The notes beneath the pieces were generated by a model. It saw nothing but the letters and a program-made list of their open reading frames with translations, was not told where the DNA came from and did no database searches. A DNA stretch of 64,000 nt from Haliclona indistincta (lineage: Eukaryota; Porifera; Demospongiae; Haplosclerida; Chalinidae), in NCBI GenBank assembly GCA_964017065.1, contig OZ024785.1, forward strand, positions 11,921,086 to 11,985,085, given 5' to 3'. Each line of letters opens with the position of its first letter. Position 1 is the first letter of the stretch. Made by a program: the position numbers and the translations under genes. Of this stretch, positions 51,669 through 62,332 are shown piece after piece.

Positions 51669-53429
51669 ATGGAATTCTCAAAGACGAGTGCAACACTCCC
51701 GGTGACTGTCCAGGAGCCCCAAAGCCCACGGATGGCTGAGGGGATAGAGTCCAGCAGTCACTGGGGAGTTGTTCGCCCAGAGCACGGCACGTTGCAAAGT
51801 CAGCTATTGACGCCGTGGCAGTCCTCGCAGACAGAGGACACGGAGCTACCCGAGGGACAACGTTTCTCTCTAAGCTCAGCCAGACTGAAGAGGGCTCACC
51901 TTAAGCTCACGGCAGAGGCCCTGGGTTTGCCTACTGGCGCGGGAGCCGAGGAGACTCGCCAGCTCATTGAAGGCCACATTATCAGTATCAACCGTGAGCC
52001 AGGTCTTGCCCAAGTAATAGTCCAGGAGAGGAGGAGAGTCATGCTAGGACTCAAGCTCTATCTGGTGGATCAAAGTGGTGTGTTTGCAGAGGCGCACACA
52101 GAAGACTTCCAGGACACGGCGCAGTCGGCCACCGTCACTTCGGAACTTGAAAACTATGTGAACAGCTTGAGAAAGCTAACTGTGAGCTTGAACGACTACA
52201 GCATCAACTCCATGAAACTGTCGAAGCTCAAGAGAGAGAACTGGAGAAGGAGAGACGACATAGCAAGCAACTCTGGAGACATATGTGTGATCGCGTGGGT
52301 AAGCTCGACTCCGCCCTTGCCGAGAAGGACGCATTGATTGAGGGGCTCAACCATCAGCTTGCAAGAGCTACTAGAAGCGGTAGTGAAGATCGTCAAGTGC
52401 AGTAATTGCCTCGAGCTCCTGGAGAGGACCCACCACATGATTCCCTGTATCCTCCCACTGAACACAGTGGACTCCTCTCTCTCCCTCTGCTTCCTTACTT
52501 TCTATATCTGAGCATTTGCATTCTCTCCCTCACCCTCCAGTAGGCCGACATGTCATCAGTCAGAGAGAACATCCAGTCCCTGCTAATATTCGTCGGCGTG
52601 GGAAAGCTCCCCCAGTGGAACCTTTTACTGGCGAGAAGCAAGATGAGCTCCTGCTACCCACTCTAGAACGAGCTGGTGTGTGGAATGCGTGGAGCAATGA
52701 AGAACTGTTAATGCAATTGGCTGGCCATCTCAGAGGCAGAGCTCTTCAAGAATGGAACCTACTGACACCAGAAGAGAAGAGCGGGCTGGAAGAATGCCGT
52801 TACAGCACTCAAAAGTAGACTGGAGCCACGAGATAGAGCAGTAGCTAGCTGCCCAAGACTTCCGACATGCCATTCAGAAAACATCAGAAAAAATGGCAGA
52901 TTACATCCGTCGGATAGAACGCGCTTTTCAGTTGGCATATGGCAGAGACAACATTCTCAGAGATACAAGAGAAATGATACTACTAACTCAAATCAAGGAG
53001 GGTTTGCTGTACCGATTGGTTGAAAGCCCAGCAGTATCAGGTGCGAGATCCTACTCAGAACTTTGTTTGACTGCTAAGAATGAGGAGAAGAGGCAGGCTG
53101 AGCTAAGTCGACGCCAGTACTATCAACAGACTGTTACGCCTAGAGTTGGGAAAAGGAAGCTCGGGTCCTACACTCCCACTCCTCAGCAAGTCAAATCTGA
53201 ACCACCACAACTGAACCTACCACCAGACCGTGGAGGGCAATCACCTACAGTTAAGGAGCCTCGACGGTGCTACAAATGCAATGGTATCGGTCACCTAGCT
53301 CGCAACTGTAGAGTTAGGCCTAAAGTAGAGAGTGGTGGACGACAGCCACAACAAACCAGGAATAAAAAAGTTCACTTCAAAGACGAAGATGAGCAAAAGA
53401 ATAATGAGCACATAGATCTATCACCTTAA
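51669..53429 (+). pseudogene. Ty3/Gypsy Gag with CCHC zinc knuckle, frameshifted
   Basis: ATG 51669 (MEFSKTSATLPVTVQEPQSP). A helical N-domain (RFSLSSARLKRAHLKLTAEA) leads into a coiled coil (ELERLQHQLHETVEAQEREL) that lies one frame off after about 52165. From 52516, PPVEPFTGEKQDELLLPTLE and LAGHLRGRALQEWNLLTPEE form the retrotransposon capsid domain; two more frame changes occur at about 52795 and 52845. The last frame (to 53429) holds MADYIRRIERAFQLAYGRDN and the nucleocapsid knuckle CYKCNGIGHLARNC at about 53270-53311. Otherwise well preserved, so inactivation may be recent. Confidence 0.85.
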
Positions 53430-53444
53430 TCATTTCTTCTTTCT

Positions 53445-54635
53445 TCCTCAGATTCAGAAGAAGGAACTGTTAAGATCGTTCACCTCCGAGATGGTGGCAG
53501 TGCTTCTCGTTGTGCTAAAGTATGTGTACAGGGAGTGCCCATGTATGGCTTAATTGACTCTGGAGCAGACATTACCATCATCGGCAGTACTATGTTTAAG
53601 AAGGTTGCTGCCACTGCTCGACTACGCAAGAAAAACTTTAAACCAGTGGATAAAGTCGCCTACTCCTATGACCACAGACCATTTCATCTGGATGGGAGAA
53701 AGGACCTGGAAATCACTTTCGACGACAAGTCTATTGTGACACCGGTCTACATAAAGATGGACGCACCTGAACAGTTGCTCTTGTCAGAAGGAGTCTGTCG
53801 ACAACTGGGCATATTGACTTACCATCCAGATGTGCAAGTCTGGCGGGGAGGTCATAAGAAAGTGAGAACACCACCACAACCAAAAGCTCAAGTACCATCT
53901 GTGCGTGTTAGACTTCTCAAGACCACACGAGTACCACCCTCCCGCGCGGTGGTTGTGCCTGTACGAGCAGATTCAAATCTCAGCAGCAAACAAGTACTGC
54001 TTGAACCCATTCCTGGTATTGAGTCGAAGATGGAGCCCACACTGGTAGACCTGAGTGGAGGAACAGCCTATGCGTGCATCTCGAATACAGACACATCCAC
54101 TCTGAAGCTAAACAGAGGAGTCCAGATTAGTACAGCTACTCAAATTGAGACTGTTGAAGTCGATGCAGGCTGCGATCAACTATGTGACAAGTCAGCTCTC
54201 TTTCACGTATCCTCATCAGATGAAAGATCCACAGAGCGCTGCAAGAAGCTACCAGATATCCTGGAGCAGGATGAAACTCACTTGTCTGGGCTACAGAAAG
54301 AGACCCTCCATGAGTATCTGTGCAACTATCACGAAGCATTTGTGCTTGATCCGAAAGAAAGAGGTGAAACTGATTTGGTGCAGTTCACCATTGACACTGG
54401 AGACGAACATCCCAAACGACAGCCTGCTCGACGAATGCCCTTTGCCGTTAGAGAAGAGGTAGCAAGACAGCTGAAATCAATGCAAGAGAATGGAGTGATT
54501 CGTCCATCCAACAGCTCTTGGGCTAGTCCAGTCGTCCTTGTTCGCAAAAAGAATGGAACTCACCGTTTCTGTGTTGATTATCGTGCTCTAAACTCGGTGA
54601 CAAAGGCTGACACATTCCCACCACCAAAGGGTTGA
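53445..54635 (+). pseudogene. Ty3/Gypsy pol: protease and start of RT, truncated
   Basis: The frame starts near 53445 and encodes the aspartic protease (MYGLIDSGADITIIGSTMFK, active-site DSG), a spacer, and the start of RT: FTIDTGDEHPKRQPARRMPF, VIRPSNSSWASPVVLVRKKN, FCVDYRALNSVTKADTFPPP. It ends at a TGA (54633-54635) just before the RT palm catalytic YxDD box. RNase H and integrase are missing. The next gene follows after 90 bp. Confidence 0.9.
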
Positions 54636-54647
54636 GAAACTGTGAAC

Positions 54648-54671
54648 ACCTCTGCTAGGAGCAGACGACTC
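54648..54671. repeat. 24-nt inverted copy of a segment of the downstream gene
   Basis: 54648-54671 is the exact reverse complement of 55197-55220, which lies in the E-x-E strand coding region of the next gene. It sits on the junction between the gypsy remnant and that gene. Confidence 0.85.
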
Positions 54672-54724
54672 CACCACCACCTGTTCTACGCAATAGTCAC
54701 CAATCTAAGCGGCGTTGTGTGTGG

Positions 54725-55489
54725 ATGAAGAACATGGAACACGACGATGATTTGGTCACTTTGGAGCATGTACAATTGAAGCGTAAAACGGATTCATCGA
54801 AGGGGTCAAATTTCAAACTTTTCCAAAAGTCCAGTTACGCCAGCGTCCAGCAGCCATCACCTAATGCCTCACAACGGAGCAAGTCAATTGTCGATAGTTT
54901 ATCACATGTGATAACATTCACCGTTGGTTTCTGTGATCAACCATGCCTTCCCTACGTCTTTAAAGATGTCCTTGGGTTTGTTCCGAACAGCACAGACCAC
55001 AACACTGTGCGGGATTCGGTGATCTACTGGTTGAAAAAGAAATTACTTCGCCAAAAAGCTAAGGGAAAATTTGCTGTGCTTGTTGGACGAGAATATACCC
55101 TCGAATTTCGAGAGGATACCCTGTGTGATTCATCCAAAGTTGCTGACATAGTGATTCGTGGAATGGGTGACATTGCATATGTTCAGTTCGAGGTAGAGTC
55201 GTCTGCTCCTAGCAGAGGTCACACATTGAGGAAGCTGGCGTACGGTTTAGTTGATCAACTCATTTATGCCAGGAATCGTCACAATACTGTTCAGTCAGTT
55301 TTTGGATTTTACATCTCTGTTCAAGGAGGTTTTGAAAAGCTGCATTGTAAATGGGTTGATGAGAAGTTTTGGTTTTTACTCGTGCCACACCAGCTTCAAT
55401 TGGCCGGTTGCCTTCAGCACAGCTTGTTTGATGATCCTACACCTGGCCAGTCAGATTGTCTACATGCACTGTTTTGGCTGAGACATTAA
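54725..55489 (+). CDS. PD-(D/E)XK-like protein, second family, intact single-exon gene
   Basis: ATG 54725 opens about 254 residues to a TAA at 55487-55489. Ser/Gln-rich N-terminus, then SKSIVDSLSHVITFTVGFCD, VFKDVLGFVPNSTDHNTVRD, SKVADIVIRG (Asp), YVQFEVESS (E-x-E where a canonical enzyme has E-x-K), LRKLAYGLVDQLIYARNRH and a hydrophobic C-terminal part (KFWFLLVPHQLQLAGCLQHS). The D ... E-x-(E/Q) spacing of about 14 residues and a following Lys/helix are consistent with a PD-(D/E)XK fold; the missing Lys leaves catalysis in doubt. Homologous to the broken copy at 26407. It is 90 bp from the truncated gypsy RT, so its promoter may be element-derived. Confidence 0.55.
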   Translation: MKNMEHDDDLVTLEHVQLKRKTDSSKGSNFKLFQKSSYASVQQPSPNASQRSKSIVDSLSHVITFTVGFCDQPCLPYVFKDVLGFVPNSTDHNTVRDSVIYWLKKKLLRQKAKGKFAVLVGREYTLEFREDTLCDSSKVADIVIRGMGDIAYVQFEVESSAPSRGHTLRKLAYGLVDQLIYARNRHNTVQSVFGFYISVQGGFEKLHCKWVDEKFWFLLVPHQLQLAGCLQHSLFDDPTPGQSDCLHALFWLRH

Positions 55490-55867
55490 AGTGACAGCCA
55501 AATTATATTCATACTCTGGTTTTGTAAATCATAGAATGAGGGCAGTGCATAAAAAGTGGATTCTCACAATTAAGGTGGGATTTAAATGTGGGAAGTGATG
55601 AATATGCTGTGAGATAAGGAGTTAGGTGACTGTGTGCAATCAGCACAGGCCGATAATATCACGTGATTAGTCTTTTCAGCCTGCTATAATGCAATAATTT
55701 TGATTTCAGGTTTTAGTTCTTGGCAGCGCAGCTATAGTACCTGGCCAGATATACTCCCGCTATATACTCTAGAGATACTTCGAGCTATACCAGTGAGATA
55801 CAATTCTTTGCGGCACGTGCAGGTTGAATTAACTATCACTTGTTGATTTTATAGCGGCAACACGGAC

Positions 55868-56450
55868 TAGATCGAAGGTTAAGCGATGGGCAATAGAGCA
55901 GGCAACAGTAACAAGAGCTGCCACGGAAGAGATCCAAAATGGTGATTCATATTATTGCTGTCGTACATGCATTATTGTTGTTGCATATGCGCGTTATTGG
56001 TGCTCGGTACATTGCGAAATTGATATTAAGCTTGCGCGATGGCCGCTTCGCAAGGTGGCATCGGGCAATAATCTTGATATTTCGTGTCTGTAGTGTTTCT
56101 TTTATGTTTAGGGAGTTTCAATCAATTCAGCAGTACTAGCGACTCGGATGAAGATGCATATATAACCGTGAGTTCACTCATACACATGCAGAACCGTGAC
56201 AATAACGTATACTGTTGTGCACCCTTTTATATGCAGAATTATCAAACCAGTACGCCTCGAGCAGTTCAGCCTCCATCTCGCGCACCTCCTGCAGTTCAGC
56301 CTCCACCTCACGCACCTCCTGCAGCTCAGCCTCCACCTTGCGCACCTCCTACAGTTAAGCCTGCACCTCCTCCACCTCCTGCAGTTCAGCCTGCTGTGGT
56401 TCGGCCACGTAAACGCAATGCAATTCCGAAACCAAAGGTATCAATTTTTG
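55868..56450 (+). CDS. Gene fragment: basic start, acidic linker, proline-rich repeat
   Basis: Candidate exons: about 55853-55938 (AATRTRSKVKRWAIEQATVT), 56113-56167 (SFNQFSSTSDSDEDAYIT, ending at a GTGAGT donor) and 56236-56436 (after an ATGCAG acceptor; AVQPPSRAPPAVQPPPHAPP repeats, then RPRKRNAIPKPK before GTATCA). The exon order basic/acidic/Pro-rich resembles other fragments in this window. No domain; function unknown. Confidence 0.4.
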
Positions 56451-56539
56451 TAACATTAATTTTATGTTGCTGGTATAAAATATATAAATTCAGAGATATA
56501 TTATGCTGCTGGTATTATGCCACGCGGTAGACGTGGCAT

Positions 56540-57050
56540 ATTTAGGGTTGGGCGGAAAACAAGATGGCGGCTACACTTAGGCTAAACGCAATAATTCACG
56601 TATATCTTGGCTGTTGACGACATCATGGGTATTTTAACTACCTAGGGGCTATCCTAAGAGGTAAGCGCTTCCAATGAGTCTACTCATAAAGACTATAAGG
56701 CCAGTTGCTATGGGCATGACAAGATGGCGTCTCGTCTGGAGGCACCAAGTACGGCACTGCCATATCTTCGCTATACGGGCGTTTCAAGCTAATCTAACGT
56801 TCTGACGCTCTTTGCACGATTTGTGTGATTATAAAGAGACCTTCAGAAGCAAAAGAAACAGGGTCTAAGGTGGTAAACCAGAGTTCACGTGGTCACCCGT
56901 TTGTTCATCTTCTTTCTTCTTCTTCTTCTTCTTCTCCAGCCAGCCTACCGCCGTGGCGAGTGAGCTATTCAGGACAAAACCTACACAGCAACTACACTAG
57001 TCGTTGGGAGCAGTGCACCTGATATCTATTTAAGCCTAAAACACTAACAG
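56540..57050. repeat. Possible diverged third relative of composite A/B
   Basis: AAACAAGATGGCGGCTAC (56557-56574) is shared with copy B (39043) and, reversed, copy A. A TTCTTTCTTC-rich tract follows in the same relative place. The similarity is patchy, so this is tentative. Confidence 0.35.
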
Positions 57051-57486
57051 AAGCGAGTATTTCCAAGAAAACAGCGATTTTTGGTCCATAACAGGCTCCA
57101 TTCCATCATTCTGTTTGAACTCCGTTACTAGGTTACGCCTACTCGCGCACGCCCGTGTATGTAATTATTCTAATACAAGCACACCTTAGTACAAATTGCT
57201 TGGAACGCGAGTGCTGCTGCCACTAGCAGTGTTGTTCACAGCAGACAACGTGCAAATCTTCACTATTACACTGGATTTGTCTGTTCAGGCTTGTAAGAAT
57301 GCTAGATTAAGCTTAGCTGATGTTGCATGGTACGTGTTGCTGCTGCATGCATGCAGTGCAGAGTCGATCGCCAGTGCACTGACTACCGTCGTACGGCCCC
57401 AGTCTCGGCTGAAATAGTTCAAGAGGCTCTTTACACTGTACTAGCATAAGTACCAACTGAGTCATTAATAAAAAAAAAGAAAAGAA

Positions 57487-57776
57487 ACAAGTAATAAAAA
57501 CATTTTAACCAAAATGCAAGAGATTTAGGGTCAGTACATTTGTCGAAAAAGAATGGAAACAAGATTTTGAAATGAAAAGGATTGTAACAATAGCAGTGTA
57601 ATGCTACCTCCCTAAATTAACTGCTTTCGATAGTTGTTGTTAATTTAATAGGGAGGTAGCATTACACTGCTATTGTTACAATCCTTTTCATTTCAAAATC
57701 TTGTTTCCATTCTTTTTCGACAAATGTACCGACCCTAAATCTCTTGCATTTTGGTTAAAATGTTTTTATTACTTGT
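57487..57776. mobile_element. 290-bp foldback MITE
   Basis: Arms of about 130 bp (ACAAGTAATAAAAACATTTT ... / mirror at 57776) are almost perfect inverted repeats around a 25-30 bp loop near 57630. Only one mismatch (CAGTACATT/CGGTACATT) is obvious. Young or gene-converted. Flanks are an A-rich run left and TATATTTACG right; no clear duplication. Confidence 0.92.
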
Positions 57777-58205
57777 TATATTTACGTTGCTGGTATTATA
57801 TTTATGTTGCTGGTATTTATGGTCCTGGTAAAAAAAATCTGCTTCACCAAGAGTGATTGATTTTCCAAAAAAGGCAAAGTACAAGGACATTCTTGAGAAA
57901 GGAAGGGCCACACTTTTCAAGAATGACACACATGACATGACATGTTATTGCCTCGCTGCTCCATTGGGTGTACCGTTTGAGGGTGGGTGTTAGAAGATTT
58001 TTAAAAAGAGCATCAGTTTCAGCCAAGCAAATTAATACTTTGTTCACACCTGCAACCAGTGTTGGCTTGGTTCGGTTCTTTATGGAACGGCACGGAAAAA
58101 CACCGAGCTCCGCATGCACTATACCTGTTGCTATGCGTCAAACGCTACCGCTGTGTTGTTGCTAGGAGTATATACATACGCTATGCTACAAGCTATCTCA
58201 CCGTC

Positions 58206-58443
58206 ATGGCAGACCCTCAAGCTCTTATAGCCCTCTGCAAGTTTTCAACAACACAAAAACGACGCCTGGGACAGTGCCACCAAAGCGTCGTTTTGCGTAT
58301 TCTCTGTAGTCGCAAAGTTTTCACTGCGCGCTTGGTTTTGCTGTTAGCTATTGTCTTTGCACTGTACACAAATACCCTTGCGAATGTATTACTTGTATTG
58401 CTTCACTTCCACAAAAAGATACTGATCTGTTTGGTGTTGACAT
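58206..58443 (+). CDS. Small frame, hypothetical
   Basis: ATG 58206 opens MADPQALIALCKFSTTQKRR, a helical basic start, followed by a hydrophobic part (LVLLLAIVFALYTNTLANVL) and a stop. May be a first exon; no family recognised. Confidence 0.25.
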
Positions 58444-58778
58444 GACTATATGTCACTCTGATGAAGTCTAAAAATGTGTAGAGTTGAATAAATCTAAGTT
58501 AAAAGGAGAAGATCTCGTACAACATTTAATTAAATGCAATCGTGTTCGAGACTTTTACAGAAATATGCTATATTCGGACAGTAGATCTGCTGCTCATTGT
58601 CTTCATCCATGATTGACGTAATTGATGTACTCATATCCAAATTCAGTATCTAGATATCTATAACCAAGTTAGTATAACCAAGTTAGAAACTTCAGACAGC
58701 CAGTTGCTTTGGCCACATGTGATACAAGGGCTCCACTGTGGAACTTTACATGTGTCAACAGCATAGTACGTACCGTTT

Positions 58779-59177
58779 AGTTACTAGGAAGCTCCAGAGT
58801 CTAGTAGCAACAGCAGCAGCATGCGAGTTGCACAGTAAGGCCCACTCGCACAAGTGCACAGGGGAGGCTCGCCACGCCCACACTTCAGGAGTAGCATTAT
58901 TGGGACAATTTGCTTTCGTACCACAGTCGCTGCAGTCTTTTGTAACTACCCAAATAGCACTTAAATTTACTATAAACGGAGCAGACATATGAATTGAATA
59001 TTGCCCGAGTGCCGAATGACTTTTGTTCGAACCCAGGTACTCTCGCGTACCCCCAATATTGCGAAAACATGGCCATGACGAGTCTCGCGCACGTGGGCGA
59101 GAGGGCAGTACTGTCTTTCCCAGTGCACCTCTAGTGCTGCTGCTGTTGCTGCTAGACTCTGGAGCTTCCTAGTAACT
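58779..59177. mobile_element. 399-bp inverted-repeat MITE
   Basis: Ends AGTTACTAGGAAGCTCCAGA and its mirror at 59177, with about 45 bp of inverted identity that includes an AGCAGCAGCAACA-type run. The interior contains a TGTTCGAACCC box (59025-59035), which recalls a tRNA B box, but no A box was found. Confidence 0.8.
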
Positions 59178-59218
59178 ATTAGTGGGTACACTAACATGTA
59201 AATTATAATAGGCCAGCA

Positions 59219-59922
59219 TTGGCAGCACCCTGCTGCCTCACAGTTGTTATTGTCATTCAAAGTTTACTGAAGGGCAGACTGCCAGATGATTGGAACGATC
59301 TGCAGTTGCAGCCATCTACCATTGCAAACGTCAGCTTGCCATGCAATAAGTTGAATAGTCTATCAGCCAAAAAAAAGATCTCCATGTTATATCTAGAAAA
59401 CTACTGTCTGGGTTATTCCACCATTGACAAAGGAGTCACTGATACTCCTGATGCAGTGGCAGAGTATTTTCATGTAAAAATCAATGCTCTACTTTTGAAG
59501 ACACAGCTAGCAATGCTTCCTGATGCCGTCAAGACAACATACGAAAGTTCATCTGTCAAGGTGAACCAGGTGACACAGGTGACGATTTGGGAAGACGCTC
59601 TGCTTCACGGCTCTTACAGTGGATGTTAGACAAGCTATGAGGGAAGCTAAAAAGAGTATTATAATTGTGGAATTTTATTGATTCAGCTAGCTACCTGGCT
59701 AAACGTGCGGGGGTTGCGGTTGATAATTATGTAGTACATTGCGCTTCCGCTGCACAATTTTCATGTACGGTTTTACCCAGACCATTTCCTCGTTGCGAAA
59801 GGGGCGCAACCCCAGAATATATGGTCGATGTGTCAAATGACTTCACTCTTCCTGAAAAACCACAACTGGCTTCCGATGAGCCCTTTTGGAGCAGTATGCT
59901 GAGAAGTGCATTGCACCAATAG
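59219..59922 (+). CDS. Two unrecognised frames
   Basis: 59219-59629 encodes KGRLPDDWNDLQLQPSTIAN and DAVAEYFHVKINALLLKTQL; 59665-59922 encodes CASAAQFSCTVLPRPFPRCE and FTLPEKPQLASDEPFWSSML. Composition looks protein-like, and they may be exons of one gene or of an old element. No domain assigned. Confidence 0.25.
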
Positions 59923-60064
59923 ATTCCTTATCAACTATATTATAGGTGATCCAACAATGTACAAAAATTGATCGCATGCTGTTAAAATAAAAAGATAGTC
60001 CAAGATGGAAGTAAGACATGATGTTGCATGTTCACTAATATTTTTATGAAAATTTAATGGAAAA

Positions 60065-60180
60065 TAAAAAACACAATGGAATGAATTCAGAAGAAAAAAA
60101 TTGATTTTTTAAAGTTCAGAGATGCAGTGAAAGAAAGTGAAGACAATGCTGAACAATTAGAAGATGATACTGAACATGGA
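60065..60180. repeat. Dispersed repeat, copy 2
   Basis: Second copy of the repeat at 33985-34100. Confidence 0.7.
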
Positions 60181-60686
60181 TTGAATTTCACTTTACGAGG
60201 TGGTGATGAGCATTGAAGTTTGCGTCTCTCACAGCTTGAATTTGGTAGCGAAAATGATAATAATAACCCTGGAAAAACAATTGACTATGTCGTGTATACT
60301 GAGTTTGGTTAAAAAATTGCCCAGGTGGAAGGAAACAGCTAATTTAAAACCTTAGTAACAAGAGTGTTCATTACTATTCACAACCTAAGCTTGGCAATCG
60401 CTGTCATGTTTACTTACTACGATTGTATATTTCTAAGCTTCCGTCAGTAGCAGTTGAGAAAGATATTTTTTATTGTAAACCTACCTCTAAACTGTCTTGA
60501 TGACATAGGCATATATACATTCCCACGAGCGGGTCGGTTCACCACGGTAGGCATATTTATATGCATTGACAGCAACACTACTTTACATTGTACTCGCAAC
60601 CAACGTACCGATTGCACATTGTGTATTACTGATGATACCAGAGGGAAACTACCTCATTGTAGTTGTGTTAATCAATTGTAAACTAG

Positions 60687-61514
60687 TTGCAGCTGGTATT
60701 ATTCAAACATACAGTCGCTAAGGGTTCTAGAGCAGTGTTTACGCTAGAGGATGTATTAGATGAGCTAGACAATGATGAAGAAATGAGTGATGGCAGTGAG
60801 GATGAGTTTCATGGCTACTTCGAAGAGAGTGAGAGGATTGATGAGAATGAACTAGAGGAAGAGACTAGTATTAAGAGTCCAGAGTGATCTGTTGCTGATG
60901 GTGCTGGTGATGATGATATGAATGGTGCTGGTGATGATATGGAGGTTGATGTTCCTTCTATAGCTGCTAGAGATCGGCCTGGTACTATTCCAACTTACAC
61001 TCTCCAACCAAATCTGGTTACTAGTCAGGCAGACAAGTCCCCATTAGCGTACTTCTCACGGTTTGTCACCCAATCTATGTTGGAGGAGATTGTGAAACAA
61101 ACCAAGCTGTACAGCGAGCAGTAAAGAAACTCGAATACCATCTCGAATAAATCCAGAGTTCGCCGCTGGCTGAAGGAAGAGCCCACTGTACCAGAATTTC
61201 TCCACTTCCTTGCTGAAATTATTGTGATGGGCATCATAAAGTATCCATCAATCGAATCCCACTGGAATACCTTTTGGCCTCACGTCACCGACACCTTTTC
61301 CAAAGTAAGGTTCTATAAAAATCAAAAACAATAGTTCATACTAAGCATAATGTGACCTTACAGGTGATGAAACGCGATCGGTTCACCATCATGTTGAAGT
61401 TCCTTCACATCAACGACAACTCGACGCACAAAAAGAAGGGAGAACCGGGTCATGACCCACTATTCAAAATCAGACCGTTTCTCGAGCAACTCTTCCACAA
61501 CTTTCAGGCAGCAT
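60687..61514 (+). pseudogene. piggyBac-like transposase, N-terminal half
   Basis: Acidic start (TLEDVLDELDNDEEMSDGSE) typical of piggyBac N-termini, then PLAYFSRFVTQSMLEEIVKQ, and after a frame change near 61125 RRWLKEEPTVPEFLHFLAEI and IVMGIIKYPSIESHWNTFWP. A 58-bp intron (about 61303-61363) leads to VMKRDRFTIMLKFLHINDNS and PGHDPLFKIRPFLEQLFHNF. The coding sequence is cut at 61514 by the palindrome-cluster MITE, before the first catalytic Asp. Confidence 0.85.
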
Positions 61515-61636
61515 ATATGTTGTGCGCAAACTATGGATCGGTACAATCCATGGATTGCGCTGCCCAAAGTATGGATCCGTGCTTTGCGCAACAATCCATG
61601 GATTGTCTGCTCAATCCATGGATCGCGCAAACGAGG
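61514..61636. mobile_element. Palindrome-cluster MITE, short copy (inserted in piggyBac)
   Basis: Same CCATGGATTG/GCGCAAA cluster as 41701-41845 and 62195-62332. It interrupts the transposase frame. The 460-bp arm seen in the other copies is absent here. Confidence 0.85.
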
Positions 61637-61769
61637 GACTCGAAGTATGGATCTCGGCCTAACCATTGATGCATGGACGCTCGTGAGAAGCGGCGGACTC
61701 TGGCAACGAAACTACCGCTGACGTTCGTCACTGAAGCACCTCCGGCAACAATGCTGTTCAACTTGATTG

Positions 61770-62332
61770 CCTGTAGTATTCTAGCTAGTAAATATGTATA
61801 TTGAGGCAGCAAGGTTGAGCCGGATACATGAGATGAATATGGTTGTACGAGTCTTGAGTTCAGGCTGTAATAGCTGCGGGGCAGAGTATGCAGTGATCAC
61901 ATGCACTAGCAATAGAAGGCCTCAGTAGCATCTGCTATAGTATTCAGTGGAAAACTGCCTGATTCTTCCAGCTCCATACCGTTTTCTTGGCTGGTAAACA
62001 CAGTAAAGTTCCTCACTGAGTCCAAGAGCTGCATGCACATAGGTAATCTAATAGGCGAAATCCACAAGACTACTTCACCCAGAACTTGCTCGCCTTTGTT
62101 TTCGCCAGCCGGCAAAAGATATGCAACGACTTCCTTTCTCTAGACTGATCACCTTGCTCCCTTCAGTCTTCTTCTTTTGCACGAACGCTTGACACATGTG
62201 TGGTTGCGCAATCCATGGATCGCGCAAGTGCTGTGCAATCCATGGATTGCCCGCGCAAAGTATGGATCCATACTTTGAGCAGCGCAATCCATGGATTGTC
62301 CCGATCCATTGTTTGCGCATAACATATACACT
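61770..62332 (-). mobile_element. Palindrome-cluster MITE, copy 2, inverted
   Basis: Reverse-complement homologue of 41701-42310: the cluster is at 62195-62332 and the non-coding arm at about 61770-62194. Identity by eye is about 75-80 percent, so the two copies are old. Confidence 0.75.

Noticed and set aside
53554..54547. Short frames on either strand inside the gypsy pol
   Set aside because: Shadows of the protease/RT frame, which has clear catalytic motifs.
59015..59045. tRNA gene
   Set aside because: Only a B-box-like TGTTCGAACCC is present; no cloverleaf or A box could be drawn.
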